Shown: positions 47,621 through 61,211, numbered from the stretch's first letter. The stretch: DNA of 64,000 bases from Nematostella vectensis (GCF_932526225.1 NC_064037.1:1364001-1428000); one strand, 5' to 3'. The notes: generated by a model not told the origin, from the letters alone. Program-made: numbers and translations.

Positions 47621-50600
47621 TTAGAAGAAGTCTTTGCGACCAGGTCTGCCTCTAAGGATAGCTTGTTGCCTTCTCCTTCTGTCGGCAACAGTTGAGTTTA
47701 TGTTGGGTCGCAACATAGGGAGGGACACATTCTCAGATGTCACCCTCACTCTTGATGTTGCCCTGTGATTAGGAGAAAAGAAATGTGCAGCATTGTCAGG
47801 CATTTTTAGTGAGGAGGGCAGCTGTTACATACAAACATTATTAAACATTGTGTAAGTTGCACATGTTTGTGCACTTGCACTATCAATAGCCTTTTTTTCT
47901 AAAACATTTACAACTACAGTAGGAGGGGTATAGTTGCCCCTGACTTTAGGGGGAGGGGGGATTAATAGGGGTCCTCAAATCTGCTGATCCAGCTAATCTC
48001 TTCTTTGAAATGAGAGAGTCAACAACGTATCTCATTCTACATCTTGTCTGTAGCCTTTCTGGCAAAACCACTCTATATCTTTAAACCCTAAGACTAGGTT
48101 AGAGAGAACATAATCAAGGGCTGAAATTCCCACTTGTATTGTTTGTTGCACTAAAGATTTGAATTTATTGCATCAACTGGATTTAATACAGACTCCAAAA
48201 TGTGAGTGAAATTGTAAAGTTGAATATCTTTGTAATTTGAAACCCCTATTTCAGGAAAATTGTTACCACTTACTTTCCAGAGACAGATTGGTCTCGCATC
48301 GGAAGTTTGGGAAGTGGACGGTTTCCATGTGGCCATTCACCACCAGAGCTTATTGCATCGCCACCCTTGACGTAAGACTTGGTTAGAAGATATGTATCTG
48401 AGCTCCACTTATTGGAGTTTGCTGCTTCGCGCAGATCAGATTTCAGCCTTGTTAACTGATGAAGTAAGGGTGTTCAGGTAATGAGTAATGCTCAGTGTGT
48501 TCCTGATCTTTCATATGGATAAATTCCTAAGTAGAGTTACCTATCTGGCCAGTATCACAAATTGTACTTACCTCTTGAGCTTGTTTAGAATTCATCTCTT
48601 GCTGTTGCTTAATAATTGTCTTGCACTCAGACAAGGTTGGTGATCTGGGCGCAGATTCTGTTGGAAAATGAACCTCAATAGAATTGTCTTTTCTAATTGT
48701 CACCATAAACACCTGTTGACTGTCAGTAACAGACTTTTGGAAGGGTGCTTGAGGTGTCTTGTGACTTAGTGCATGTTGTGAGCCTGCCATGTTGGGAGGA
48801 GGTAAGGGCTTGTCATTTACTACTTGTGGTTTGGTCTTCTGTTTGTTGGCAGATCTAGACTTTCCAGATCCTCGAGCTGATCCAGGTTTTACTCCAGAAG
48901 TTGCGGGAGTTCCAGAAGTCACTTTCTTTTCCTGAAGTGACCTATTTTGCAGAGAAAAGTCAAAATTGAAGATGGGTGCAGAAATAAATAAATCACTCTA
49001 ACAGGCTATTGTAGAAATGATATTTTTACATGACAAACCTTCAAGCAAACTGAAATGTTTTATCATCACATTACCGATGGCCGCTTACAAAAAAAAAACA
49101 GTCAGGGATAATGCTGAGCCAGTGGTACGGCAATGGTAAAACCCTTTACAAGCTTAACTTTTGCAATTTTACCTGAAGTAACCTCAAATGCTGTTGGCTA
49201 AGTTAACAATTAGAAAAAAAAAAACATCTCTAATCTATTGGGTTCCCAAAAAGGGCTCTTCCGCTCCTTCTTTATTTTCCTGTTACCTAAGTTTATTTCT
49301 GTTTGAAAAAATGGTCTGTATTTTGCTTTTGTATTTTCTAACTATCCTAGTGAAGAGCATACATCTATTTTTCATTTATCTGTACAAACTTTTGCTGCAC
49401 TGCAACAAAGCTAAGGAGGGCAAGGCATTTGGTGATAGAAAATAACCATCAACACACCTGCTTGACACTCTTTCCTGAGATGGTAAGCAAGACCTCATTT
49501 TGTCAGACCCACTACTTTTTCTTGGTTCTTTTTTGCTATGTATTTGAGCTTCTTCAGGCTGTGAATTATTGTCCCTCTGATTTGAACTTACATTGCCTAA
49601 AGTGGGAAATGAGAAATCAGGTGGTGAACAAATTGGGGCTGTTTCAGATATAGATAATGCATTAACTTGTTTGTAAGGCAGGGGCTCAGGAATAGATGCC
49701 TGAAGACCTTGGTTTTGACCTGAACAAGAACCACAAAAGCAATATTCAACATGTAAAACCAGACAAACTACAAGCTTAAAAAAGTTGCTGCACCAAACAT
49801 CAGTTTTGGAAATACTTGTGAAGTTAATTGGAATTCTTTTTGGGGGAGTTTTCTCTCATTTAAACTTCCAGTTGTATTAATTTTTCTTTCATTTATTTGG
49901 ACCTCCCAGTCAAGTGTAACACCCTTATAAACACAATTCCAGGCTTGCACCTCAAACCCATGAATAACAAGATGTAAATTATACAATTTACCAAATGGAA
50001 ACAGAACAGCTAATTCTCATCTAACCCTTGCCAAATCTCTTAAAACTCAAAAACAAGAATATACATGTTTAAAGGGGAGGACAATGATTTTTGTTTAAAT
50101 AATTGCTAAAAGGTGTTTAATATTCATAGAACCACAGGGTATTTCGGGTATTTCTTTGTCTTGGGCAACTTTTATGTATAAAAGCCTGATTTTATTTTTG
50201 ATAATGATCTTACCTTCAGTAGAGATACCACCAGCTATCATCACGATCTTGAATTTTAAAGCTGAAAAATGATTTGCTATCATAAGCTTGAAAATATTGC
50301 TAAATCCAATATTTTTAAAAAATGGCGAGTGCTATGAGGGAAGTAGAGGCATAAAAGGCATATGTTGAGTACTCAAATCTTCAAGTATTAATGACAATTA
50401 GATAAAGAAAACAATATCAGAAGAAATTTAAATCCTTTATCGCCTCAAATTGATGATTTTCACAAATAACCGAGAAAACTGCCCTAAATCCTAATTATCA
50501 CTGAAACAAACAAACCATTTTCACCTTTATTTTCCTCTTTTAATCTCTCGATTTCGTCGTGTAGATTGTCCAATACTTGTGAATGCTGTGCTTGCAGAAA

Positions 50601-50882
50601 GTCTAAACTGTTTTCCAAGCTTTTGACCCTTTGGTTCGAGTTCAAGTCGGATGATGTCGAAGGAGCAGACACTACTCGCGGTAGACCATTCACTCTCTCT
50701 TCATTCTCGAGATCCATAGTTCGTTCTTCCAGTGTCTTGATCGGTTCAAGTTGATCGCGTATTAAAGGTTTAGGTTGTTTTCGTCGTTCTAGAGAGCTTC
50801 TTGACCAAGAAGGGAGGTTTTGTAGCGGGGGTAAGCTCGCCGGTGGGGCACTAGATCCTTTTGACATCGCCTGTGTCTGCAT
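47621..50882 (-). CDS. CCDC74: CCDC74-family coiled-coil protein, 6 exons, 453 aa
   Basis: Exons: 50525-50882, 50214-50261, 49458-49719, 48572-48941, 48274-48455, 47621-47762; total 1362 nt, in frame. The N-terminal CCDC92-type coiled coil LDFLQAQHSQVLDNLHDEIE, joined to ENKALKFKIVMI, matches human CCDC74A/B. So does the C-terminal basic segment (ADRRRRQQAILRGRPGRKDF). The middle is Ser/Pro/Lys-rich and poorly conserved. The start chosen (MQTQAMSKGSS) is the second of three in-frame Met codons; 50915 and 50867 are alternatives. CCDC74 proteins have been linked to spindle, centrosome and cilia; the exact role here is inference. It lies tail-to-head between moonraker and TTC28 on the same strand. 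Confidence 0.8.
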
Positions 50883-52675
50883 TCTGAACCGACGACAAAA
50901 CCTCCCTGATAACAACTACCACAACACAAACACAACCTCAAAGTAGAGCGATCGTGGCCAAATCTTCAACAAAGAGAGCCATGATATTCTCAAACAGATA
51001 TACACAGAAGCTTTTTCAATACAGATTACCTTAACATCTGTGTTAAAAATAAGCTTTTCGGGCGAGCTTTTCAAAGGAATAACTTCTGCCCAACAATGGT
51101 CAGGTTTACTTGGGGTTCGCACGGCGCATGACACAAAACATTGTTGCCTAGAGACGCTTGGGAGAATGCCGACGTGGATCATAATCGAACGTCTTCGCCA
51201 ACAAACTAATCCCCGAGTACGCCAGAAAAGTTTGCTAACTAAAGCGTCTCTTATTAACACAATCGCATATGGTTATTCGTATCATAAGCGTAAAATATAA
51301 GAGATACAAACTTCACCCCGTCTACACGCGAGACCTTGTTTTGTTTTGCGAATAATTGCTTTTTTTTTCGCGGTCACGTCCCGGGCGGCTCAACGCTTTA
51401 GAAAAGTAGAGGGTATCACCTTGCCAACGGCGTTTGGTGGAATATGAACTCCGTATCAATAACTAAATAAACGCTATTTTTCTTTAAATAAATAGCAACG
51501 GAATCTCGCATAGAGGGAGTCAACATAGACAATTAAAATCGGCATTTCTAAAAACAACAAAAAACAACGAACATTGCGCGTGCGAACACCCGGGAAGGGC
51601 TATTTCGTAACAGATTGAAATGCTTTGTCAATGAAACGTGATTTGGTTTTGGTCTAATGAACGTTATTTCCCGAGAAATGTGATTTTAGAAAACCCAAAT
51701 AAACGTGATTTTTTTTGGCAAGTGGAAATACATTTACTATACTCCATGCAACGCGTTTTGCGAATTACCCCTCCGATATATATTTTATATCCTATACAAA
51801 TCCCATAAAAATATTTCCTAGAGTTTCTGCTCTTTTGAAAGAAATAAGATATCAGAAATTTCTCTTTTACAAAGTTTATACTCCAGCTTCCGGTAACCTC
51901 TAAAGCCAAGACAACTGTAATTCAATTTCTTTTTATTTCATGTAAAAATACCCTTCCAAAGGAAGGTGTTCTATATTCACAAACGCAAGAATAAAGATCT
52001 GGCGGCCTCCTTTCTTTAAATATATATTATATGCTCGATTACTATCTCTCCAAAGTCTTATGAAGGATACAAATTTATGCAGCTATATACAAGATATGCT
52101 TATTAAAGTGTATAGATTTCTTTGATTACCAAATACAAAAACATTGGGAGAAGAAATCATCCACAATAGTTATTTTTTAACAACCGTAGGGAATTACAAA
52201 ATGCCCGATTTATACTTTTATACATTCACATGATACAGAAGGAGTGCCTTGCTTGGTTAACAGCAAATTGCTGTTATAAATGTTGATATAAAATCAGTAA
52301 GACTAGACATGCAAACTTGTTTGGAAATGTATGCATGGATGGGTACTTCAGCGGTCAAGAATATCCTTAATTGTAAAAAAAAACCTCTGTGTCTTCCTCA
52401 AATACTGGGTATGAGTAGTTAATAGCTTCCTGAAATCAAAAGCGCACTTCAAGGCTCTGTCGAGCGTATTGAGTTCCCTTGTGATAATCCTGTTTCACGA
52501 GAAATCTGAAAAATAAATAAATAAAATGTCACCGGTAAAACAAAAAAATTCAGAGACAGTTCAAAAGTAGTTACGGCGAAAAGCCGTATATTGGCGTTGG
52601 AGATTTTCAAGGGGGTGGGGCGTATCGTTTCGACGTCGTCATTCTGTCTGTCAAACACGTAATGGTTTTACCTGA
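50883..52675. other. Intergenic: CCDC74 promoter and TTC28 3' UTR
   Basis: No coding gene. A splice donor, GATCAG|GTAAAA at 52671, follows the TTC28 stop at once. An acceptor TTTTTCAG near 52508 suggests a spliced 3' UTR exon (about 52440-52506). The region 51300-51620 is relatively GC-rich and may be the CCDC74 promoter. Confidence 0.45.
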
Positions 52676-55600
52676 TCAGCAGGAGGAGGACTGGAGATGA
52701 GCCAGGTTGGCAACGTTCTTTATTTTTCCGCCCTTGCCGCTTTGCCTCAGTTCCTTCATCGCCACATTTTGCCGCGCAAGCTTGGAGCTAGACGGGGACG
52801 AGCGAGAGTCACTACGCGGGCTACCTGTGTGGTTATATATCAGCGCGGCAGCGGCCTCCTCGGCTGCAATCTGCCGTGATCGAGGGGACTCGGCACTAGC
52901 ACTGTCCTGAGATGACAGTGAGTCAGTCCGTGTATTCGAAGGCGAGATCTGCACGCCCATATTTGGTGGACGGCCGTTCAGTTTGTGATTGGCTACTTTG
53001 GCGGAGACGACTACGCGCTGCTTGTGGGGTGCCTGTGGTTTCGCTGGTATGTGTGGCTTGGGTGCAAGCTCATTACTCGAACTGGATAAGCTGCGTAAGT
53101 GATTTGCGTAAGAATCCTTGCTATAATACCCATCGTCTGTTAGTCGTTGATCGTCCATGCTGGAATAATCACCACCTCGCGACTCAGAAACGGTGCGACT
53201 CGACCGTGCTACATCATTTGTCTTCGCGTAATCGATACCTCGTCGGAGGTCTGCTCGGGATTGGAGAGTGCTAGATCTACTGTAGGTGTCGTCAGTGGGC
53301 GAATAATTATCGACTCTGTCGTGATCAGTCCGAGACATCGACGTGACCCTCACCGGGATAGCGTCATCTTTATTACCTTGGTAGACTACGGAGTAGGTTT
53401 TACGGGGCGTGGTGGGTTGCCTAACATCGCCGTTCGCGATAGGTCCCTTGGACCGCGTGTGGTCCAAAGCCGGTTCCTCCGGGTGGACCTCTCTCGCTAC
53501 AGATCGTCCATCGCTAGTGCGACTAAGATCCAGGAATGACGTACGAGGTGACATGGGGCTGATATGTGTATCCAAGTCCCCGTTGGTCAACTCTCCTATC
53601 CTGTAGCCCATATGGTTAGACATGCCCGTACGGCTACCAGAAGTATGGTTAGAAACCGCAGTCTTTAGTATGGACCCTCCAGGCTGTATATCTTGAGCGG
53701 GCTGTCGGGTGCGAAGCGAGCTAATGCTTCCAGGGGTCTTTCCAGCATCGTCATGACTCAGCGTCTCGCTGCTGCCATGTAACCCTACATTTCTCTGCTG
53801 CTCCTTGATATCCGAGTAGCTGTCGACATCGGAATCGGAGTGGTGCTCTTCGGATGCCCCGTTTGGAGGGGGTGGGCCCGAGGAGGGGCTGTCTACGGAC
53901 GACACCCGCAGCCCACTGATGTCTACACTGGAGACACTTCGCTGTGAGCTGCGACGGCTGACATTGGAAAGGTTGGCGTGCGACCCTCTTGTGCGACGGT
54001 AGTGCGCGGGCGTGTCTTGCGGTATGCTTTTGCTCGCTGGGCTATCGATAGCGTCTACGGACGACACGCGAAGATCTCCCGATGATCGTAGCAACGCGCT
54101 ATAAGAGCCATGCAGGCGAGGTCGGAGGTTCGCGGTGCTTTGGGATCGAGTGTTCGGTCCGGAGAGCACTCGGCGCTCTCGATTGATGTGGTTGAGGTCC
54201 TCGGCACTCTTCGCGCGCATGTCGAGTTCAGAGCCGATGGAGTGCGCTACGAGCGAAACGTTGGAGTTGATGGTAGAGGAGGAGTGCGCTTTTGGCATGA
54301 GCTTGAAGCTCGGCTGATCGGCCTCCTCGGGGTTGGAAATGTCTGGGGAGAGAAATAATCAGATTCAATGTGAAGGGAGGAGAAAAGCAACACGCGATAA
54401 AATATTTTCGCGACATCACGAGGCCTGAACAAAATAAGTCGACAAAAATTTCAAACACATGCAAAATAAAGTGAACATATGAAGAGCTGGAAACTTCACT
54501 CACCCTACCCTAAACAAAACGCAGGGTTAGGGTAAATCACATGTCACTAAGAAACATCCCACTAATAAGTATAATTTTAGCGTGCGCACGCATATAAAAC
54601 ACGCCTAAATATGGCACGAAATAGATGCAGGTCATGCGCAAATGTCTTCATCATTGCACTCAAAGCAGCTTACCTGCCAAGGCGCATAGCGCACGCACGG
54701 TGCACTGGACGGCGCGCCGACTGTTGAGCTTGCCAGAGCGAAGCATGACTTCCTCTTTTCCAACTCCGATCACGTCGAAGCCAAGCGAGGCGAGAAGCTC
54801 GTGGCAGCCGTCCGTCCGCCACAGCTTGAGCTGGAGTGGCACCTGCACGCTAGCCGTGTTGTTGTAGAAGCAAGACAAGACCTTGTTAAGCTGCAACAGA
54901 GACACATGTAAGACACATTACGCTAGCCGTGTTGTTGTAGAAGCAAGACAAGACCTTGTTAAGCTGCAACAGAGACACATGTAAGACACATTACGCTAGC
55001 CGTGTTGTTGTAGAAGCAAGACAAGACCTTGTTAAGCTGCAACAGAGACACATGTAAGACGCATTACGTTAGCCGTGTTGTTGTAGAAGCAAGACAAGAC
55101 CTTGTTAAGCTGCAACAGACACACATGTAAGACGCATTACGCCGAGATTATTAAGGTCTAGTTTAGACGCCGAATGATTTGGGTCTAGTTTAGACGCCGC
55201 TCTTTCCATGCACCCTTTCTTATGCAAATGCGTGTAAATGCATAAAATTGTTCTATCTTCATTCGTATTCATTTACACTAGGAACGGCAGATGGAAAAGC
55301 CTTTAAACTAGGTCTAACCCATTATTCTTACCAGTGACACAAGAGCACGGTTGGTTGCCGTTGCGTAGGCAAGTTTTGCAAGGGCTTGAAGAGTGGTAGG
55401 GCTCAAACCTGCAAAACAGAAGAAAATCTTTCAATCGTTGCTTACCACTGACACCGGCCAGCGGACACGTAGATTCACAGCGCAGGCCCATGGCGAATTG
55501 GACCTACCTAACAGAGCGTACAAGTCTTCGCTAGCCTTGCTAAGCCGATCACTAAGGCTCGTAGTGGCCGTCGGAAAGAACACTGAGTCTGGTAGTCCAT

Positions 55601-58600
55601 TTTTCGCTTTCTGGAATCGGAAGCCGACGGAGCGCAGCAACTCGCGCCAGCCCCTCACGCCCTTGACCTTGGCATCAATGCTCGCTTCGGCTGTGTACAT
55701 GGATGACCGCTGACCACGCCTGATGCGCTCGGAAGCCTTGTCGATCTATAGACAACACAGTTGTTTGCTTTAATCAATTTGGATGAAGACTTTCATTTCA
55801 AATTCCACTAATATACCTAGCTAGAGTCCCCTGGAGCTCAGAATATAACAATACAAGGACTTAATTTTTCAGGGTCTCGCTGGTATCTGCCTCTAAATGT
55901 CTTTATGCGTTGTTTGTGTTAACGTACGGCGGGTAAAGAAGAAAACTAGACGTATATTAAAACAGCAGATGGAACTCACATTATTGTTGAAGTAGGTGGT
56001 CTGCGAAGGCGTGAAGAAATGAGGTATGTAATCACAAGGTTGAAATGGTATATTTCTAGTGGATTATTTCCCTGTACTCGTAACATACAATGCTTCTGGT
56101 GAACATTGGCAACAATAGGGCTCGGGCTAGGGCTCTAGGATAGTTCTACAGCCTGTTTGACTGATTTAAACAAAGAGCTAAACTCACCAGATGCACGAGG
56201 ACTTTGAGCGCCTCTCGCACAGACTTGGGATTGTTGAGCAGCAGGGCGTAGGCGTGGCCCATCATGGCTTCTCTACTAGCGATCGCCGTGTCCCCAACCA
56301 GCACGAACCCCGCCCAGTTAGACGGGTGCGAGAATTGCTTCGTCTTCTGGACCACGTTCATCGCCTGACTTAGGGCGTGGCTGGCACTCAACCCCTTTAA
56401 TAGCCCCCCATAGAACGCCTTCATTAGAAGCTTGCATGCCAAGTCCGGGACGGGCCATAGAGATACCAAGACGCACTGCGCACCAGACGACAAGAACGCG
56501 CGTGTCAATCCTACCAGTCCTTCAGACGTGATCCGATTCCTCACCGACTGACTGTCGTTATGTGCCGCACCGATCACCACAATCTTTGCGGAGGTTTTTT
56601 GTTCCAAGACGTCCGCAGCGGTCAACAAAAAATCAGATAGCGGTGGAGCGTCGTCCGTGTCACCAAGGAAGTCGAACCCTTCGTTGCCGGAGTCCGTGGA
56701 TGCTGTTGTAGTGAGTTTGTTATCGGACGTGCTCGGGGATAGGATAACAGCGGTGAGTTTCCAGGAGACGTGAGTGGCGAAATGCACGCACTCGGCTGTC
56801 GGTAATCTTCGTAAAATTTCCGTCTTCGATGCCGAGTTTCCGAGTAAAGGCTTCGCCATAAAGAGGTCGGCGACAATCTTTGCCTCGTGTTCAGCGCTTG
56901 GGTTTGAAGACCACTGACCAAACGTGGATGGAACCTTCGGGTTTCCTACTATCAGAACCGATGAGGGGTCGATTTTAGAGAAGTCTGTTTCACGAGACGC
57001 CTTCTTGCTGGAATACAAGGCCTGTAATGAGGGCACGACCATGAGCCGGAATCTGCGAAACATCGACTCCTTGGACACAGTGCCTTTTAATACCGCAAAA
57101 GGTACAAGGTACAAGTCTCCCTGAAGAACAAGCACAAGCTCCGATCCCTCATTCTCGAAGGTAGAGCTCGAAGGCAGAGAATCCTCCATTGGTGCTATTA
57201 ACAACTCATACAAAGCCCTCAAAGGCGGCTTCCCAGACCAGTTCTTCTTCGCACTCGACCGCACTCCATTCAACTTGCTGACACTATTGCGCATGCTCAA
57301 AATGTTATTACGCGGAGTCGAGGCCATGCTTGGACGACCACCAGGCGCGGATACCACGCTCATGACGTCATCATCCTCGTCCGCTGACACGTAGGAACGA
57401 AGAGAAGTCGACAGTCCCAGCATGCTGTCCCCTTGTAGAGTGCTTTCGATGTCGCCATCCGTCATACTCGTGGCGCGTTTGAGGTTCAAGTGCGGCTTGA
57501 CGCCAAGAGCGTCTCGTAGGTGGGTGATGTACGAGTCGAGCAAAGTCGCCGCGTGGGAATAAATACCGCTTGTGCTCTGCTCTAAGTCAACAGCCGACTC
57601 TTCGGCATCGTCCTCTCCAACTAAGCTATCATGGAACTTGACAAGCCCACTCTTAGGCGTTAGCAGCCAGCTGTAGAGGTGTCCGGCCGCGATAGAATAA
57701 TATAGGATGGTGGCTTTCTGGTTCTTGACGAAGTTCATTATCTGTTCCGTGGATCCCAAAGGGTTATTCAACGAGCTGGTAAGGTCACCGCTTATGTTGG
57801 CCCCACCCTGGCGCTGCAGCAACAAGTCTATAAAGTCTCGAGATCTCGCCCGCTCAGCTACGGTTAACGCCTCTTCGTGCCTTCCTAGTCCTACCATTAC
57901 ACGCTGTAGAACCTGATAGCAAGCGGACTGAAGCTCGTACAACGATAACTTGTAGTCCCCATTCCGGATTCCCTCTTCCCGGATCCGCTCCAGTAAGTCA
58001 GCTGCATGATACAGTTCTTCTTGAGCCGCCTCCAGTTGTTTGTTCGCAAGGTAGGACATACCAAGTCTATGACGCATGCGTGCTTCGTCTTCCGTCCTCT
58101 TCAGCACCTCGGCAATTGCCAGACCTTGCTTTAGAAACGAGATGGCGTGGGGATAGTTCTCTAGAGCATGGTAAGTGCGTCCGAGGCAGCTGTAGGCCTG
58201 GGTCTTTGCCAGGCGATCGCCCATGTGGGACGCAAGATTTAGGTTTTGTTCTTGACACACGATGGCTTGTTCGTAGTTTCCCAGCAGTTCGTGTGTCATG
58301 CCGAGGTTGTGGTAGGCGCGCGCCTGGCTCTTCTGGTTGCGTAGCTCTGTGGCAAGTCTCAGCTCCTCTTCGTGGTGCCGTAGCGCCTTGCTGTACTCGC
58401 CCATTTTTTGGTTGACAATACCAAGTCCGGACAAGGCTTCAATCTCGTTCTCACGATCGCTACATTCTTTCGCGAGGGATAATTGCTGCTCGAAGAAAGC
58501 AATGGCTTGTTCGTAATTTCCCAGAGCTTTGTGTAAAGTCCCTAGCTCACCATAAGCTGCTGCCTTCGAACTTAAATCCGTTAATTCATAAGCGACAACA

Positions 58601-61211
58601 AGCCTCTTTTCGAAACACACTAGCGCCTGCTGCAGATTCCCCGTGGTCTTCAGAGCGACGCCGAGCCCGCGGTAAGCCTTGTCCTGATCGTATGCGGATT
58701 CCGCTTGTTGCGCAGCCGCAAGATACTTTTCATAGTCCCTGATTGCCTCATTGCTGTCACCCAACAAGTGGTAGCACTCCCCGCGCTTACCATAAGCCCT
58801 TCCACTGTCCAGTAAAGCGCCAGGAAGCCTCTCCAGTGTCGCAAGCTGGTGTTCAAAGTACCCCAGCGCCTCATGATAATCACCTGTTTTTAACTTACAA
58901 AGACCAAGGTTTCCACACGATTGCGCCTCGAGCGCGGCGTCGCCAATATCACTGGCTTTATTCAGCTGATCGTTGAAGCACGCATGCGCGTCGTTATGGC
59001 GGCCCATTTCCATGTAGTCGAGACCTAGGTTCCCCAGCGCCCTGCATGCAGCGAGAGCGTCATCACTGCGATTGCGCAGATCAAGTTCCCTTTTATGGCA
59101 ATCGAGAGCCTTACTCGGCTCTTCAGCTGTCCTGTACGCACTCCCTAACGTCCCACATGCATCGCCCATCAACGACAAATCACCCAGAGATTCCGCAAAT
59201 TTTAGTTGCTCCTCATATTCCTCCACTGCCAAAGTCGCATTTCCTAAATTCATATAAATGTCCCCAATATTCCCATGAGCTTTGATGATACCTTGAATAT
59301 CCTTCAAATTTTGTGATATAACCAGAAATTCGCGCTGACATTCGAGCGCTCGGTCGTAGTTCCCCAACGCGCTGAACGCAAGTCCAAAATTACAGTAGGC
59401 GCGAGCAAGACTTGTGTGGTCGTCCAAGTCCTTCGCCAGCGCAACATTCCGCTCATAAAACTTCACAGCCTCAGAATGATTTCCAAGAGAAAAGTGCGCA
59501 AAACCGAGATTATGGCAAGCCTTACACTCACCCGCGTGATCTCCAAGCTGCCGAGTAACGTTGAGGAACTTCTCGTAGTACGGCACGGCGTTTGTGAACT
59601 CCCCGCAAGAACTATAGAAATTCCCCAAGTTACTAAGCGCTACACTCTCGTTCATTTTGTCCTTTAGCTCCTGAGCCACTAGCAGGTGCTGTTGGTAGTG
59701 TTTGAGCGCCTTGGCCTGGCTCCCAAGCGCTTGGTACGCCACCGCAAGATTCCCGTGCGTGCACGCCTCGGAAGCACGATCGTTCACTTCCTTCGAGATT
59801 AGCAGTTCTTGTTTGTGAAACTTGACCGCTTGATCGTAGCGTCTGAGAGCGCTGTAAGCACACCCCATGTTGCCGTACGCTCGTCCCTGTCCTGCGCGGT
59901 CCTCCAGCTCCTTACAGACAGCTAAGTGCCCTTTGTGGAGCTTCAAGGCTCGCGCGTAAACACCCTGCTGTTGAAATATGATCCCTAAATTCGACAACGC
60001 CCGCCCTTCCGTCGCCCTGTCTTTTAATTGAACCGATACTTCCAGTTGAAGTTCGTGGAAGTTCCTGGCCTCGTCGAGGTCTCCTTTGAATCTGTAGGCG
60101 TGACCCAAGCCCGCGTACGCCCGCGTCTCCATCGATAAATCATTCGTCTTTTTGGCAATATCTTGCACGAGCTTATGGAACTGAATGGCCTTGCTGTAGT
60201 CTCGTTTGCAATGATAAGCGCTGCCGAGGTTGCTATAGGCTCGGCCTTCCTCGGCGCTATCTCCAAGCTCCACGGCGATTTTCAGATGCTCCTGATGGCA
60301 GTGTATTGCTTGGTCGTACTGTAGCAACAAAACGTGCACCGCTCCGATATTCCCCAATTCCCTTCCCTCAGACAGCCGCTCCCCCATCTCCTTATAGAGT
60401 TGACTCGCCTGCCTGTGACTCGCTAGCGCGTTACTGTAGTCGTTCACAGCCACGTACACGTGACCAAGTGAGCTAAGCGCCAAAGCCGCCGAGTGCAAGT
60501 CCTTGATTTTCATCGCGATAGCGAATTGCATTCTGTAGTGCTCCGTTGCCTCGTGGTGGAGCCTTTGTGAGTAGCACGCTCCACCGAGATTTCGATGCGC
60601 GCGGCACTCCCCAACCTTATCACCAAGCGATTGCGATGTCTCCAAGTCCTGTTTCATGTATTCCATCGCTTTGGTGACATTCCCCATTTTCCAGTAGGCA
60701 GTACTAAGCGCGGAAATCACCGAGCCTCGCAACTTCAACCCACACGTGCCAATCTTGAGCGCCGCCTCCAGGCAACCAACTGCAGCCTGCAAATAGTTGA
60801 GTGACAGCAGCTCTTGGCCAATCAGGGAGATCATGACAAATGGGCTTTTGTCCAATCGCATGGTCTTCAGTTGGTCGCATGTTGGCTGCAGGGAATCTGA
60901 AAACACACACCCACAAAAAGTGTTATACAAACTCTTCTTCATTTGTCTTGTGCGATCCATTTCTTTCAACAACGTTTCTGGTTGGTGTAATTAACATGTT
61001 ACCCCCTTTCCCTACTACCTCCCTCCCCCCCCATCCCCATCCCTTAGTCCTTAGTCCACGAACCTTTGAGTGGCGATTTTAAAGCAGCATCCAGCAAGGT
61101 GTTGAGTAACTGCGGACTCTTCTCGTCTTGCGCAAGCGCAGTAGCGAAGGCGGCCAGTGCCTCGGCATGGCGTCCCATACACTGGAGAGCCACACCCTGG
61201 CGGTAGTGGGC
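52676..61211 (-). CDS. TTC28: Tetratricopeptide repeat protein 28, 3' part (2358 residues in window), 5' end outside
   Basis: Exons: 61064-61211, 56188-60896 (4.7 kb), 55980-56000 (21 nt), 55508-55745, 55332-55408, 54674-54890, 52676-54342; phases consistent. AHYRQGVALQCMGRHAEALAA starts the first visible exon. More than 20 TPR-type units of about 40 residues follow, with GNLGxAY motifs (for example ARAYSNLGSAYHCKRDYSKA). Next is a CHAT domain (PPLRALYELLIAPMED; ECVHFATHVSWK; GAQCVLVSLWPVP; FSHPSNWAGFVLVG). The last exon is Ser/Arg-rich and low-complexity, ending NLAHLQSSSC. Order and length match human TTC28 (about 2480 aa), a midbody/spindle protein important in cytokinesis. Only the N-terminal segment before the first visible exon is missing; it must lie past 64000. 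A 73-bp duplication carries the 3' splice site of the penultimate exon. Confidence 0.95.
54849..55141. repeat. 73-bp duplication, 4 copies, containing the 3' splice site of a TTC28 exon
   Basis: In minus sense each unit reads GTGTCTCTGTTGCAG then CTTAACAAGGTCTTGTCTTG and about 20 more exon bases (to GGCTAGCGT). The real acceptor is at 54891; copies lie near 54964, 55037 and 55110. Identity between copies is nearly complete, so the duplication is recent. Confidence 0.93.
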
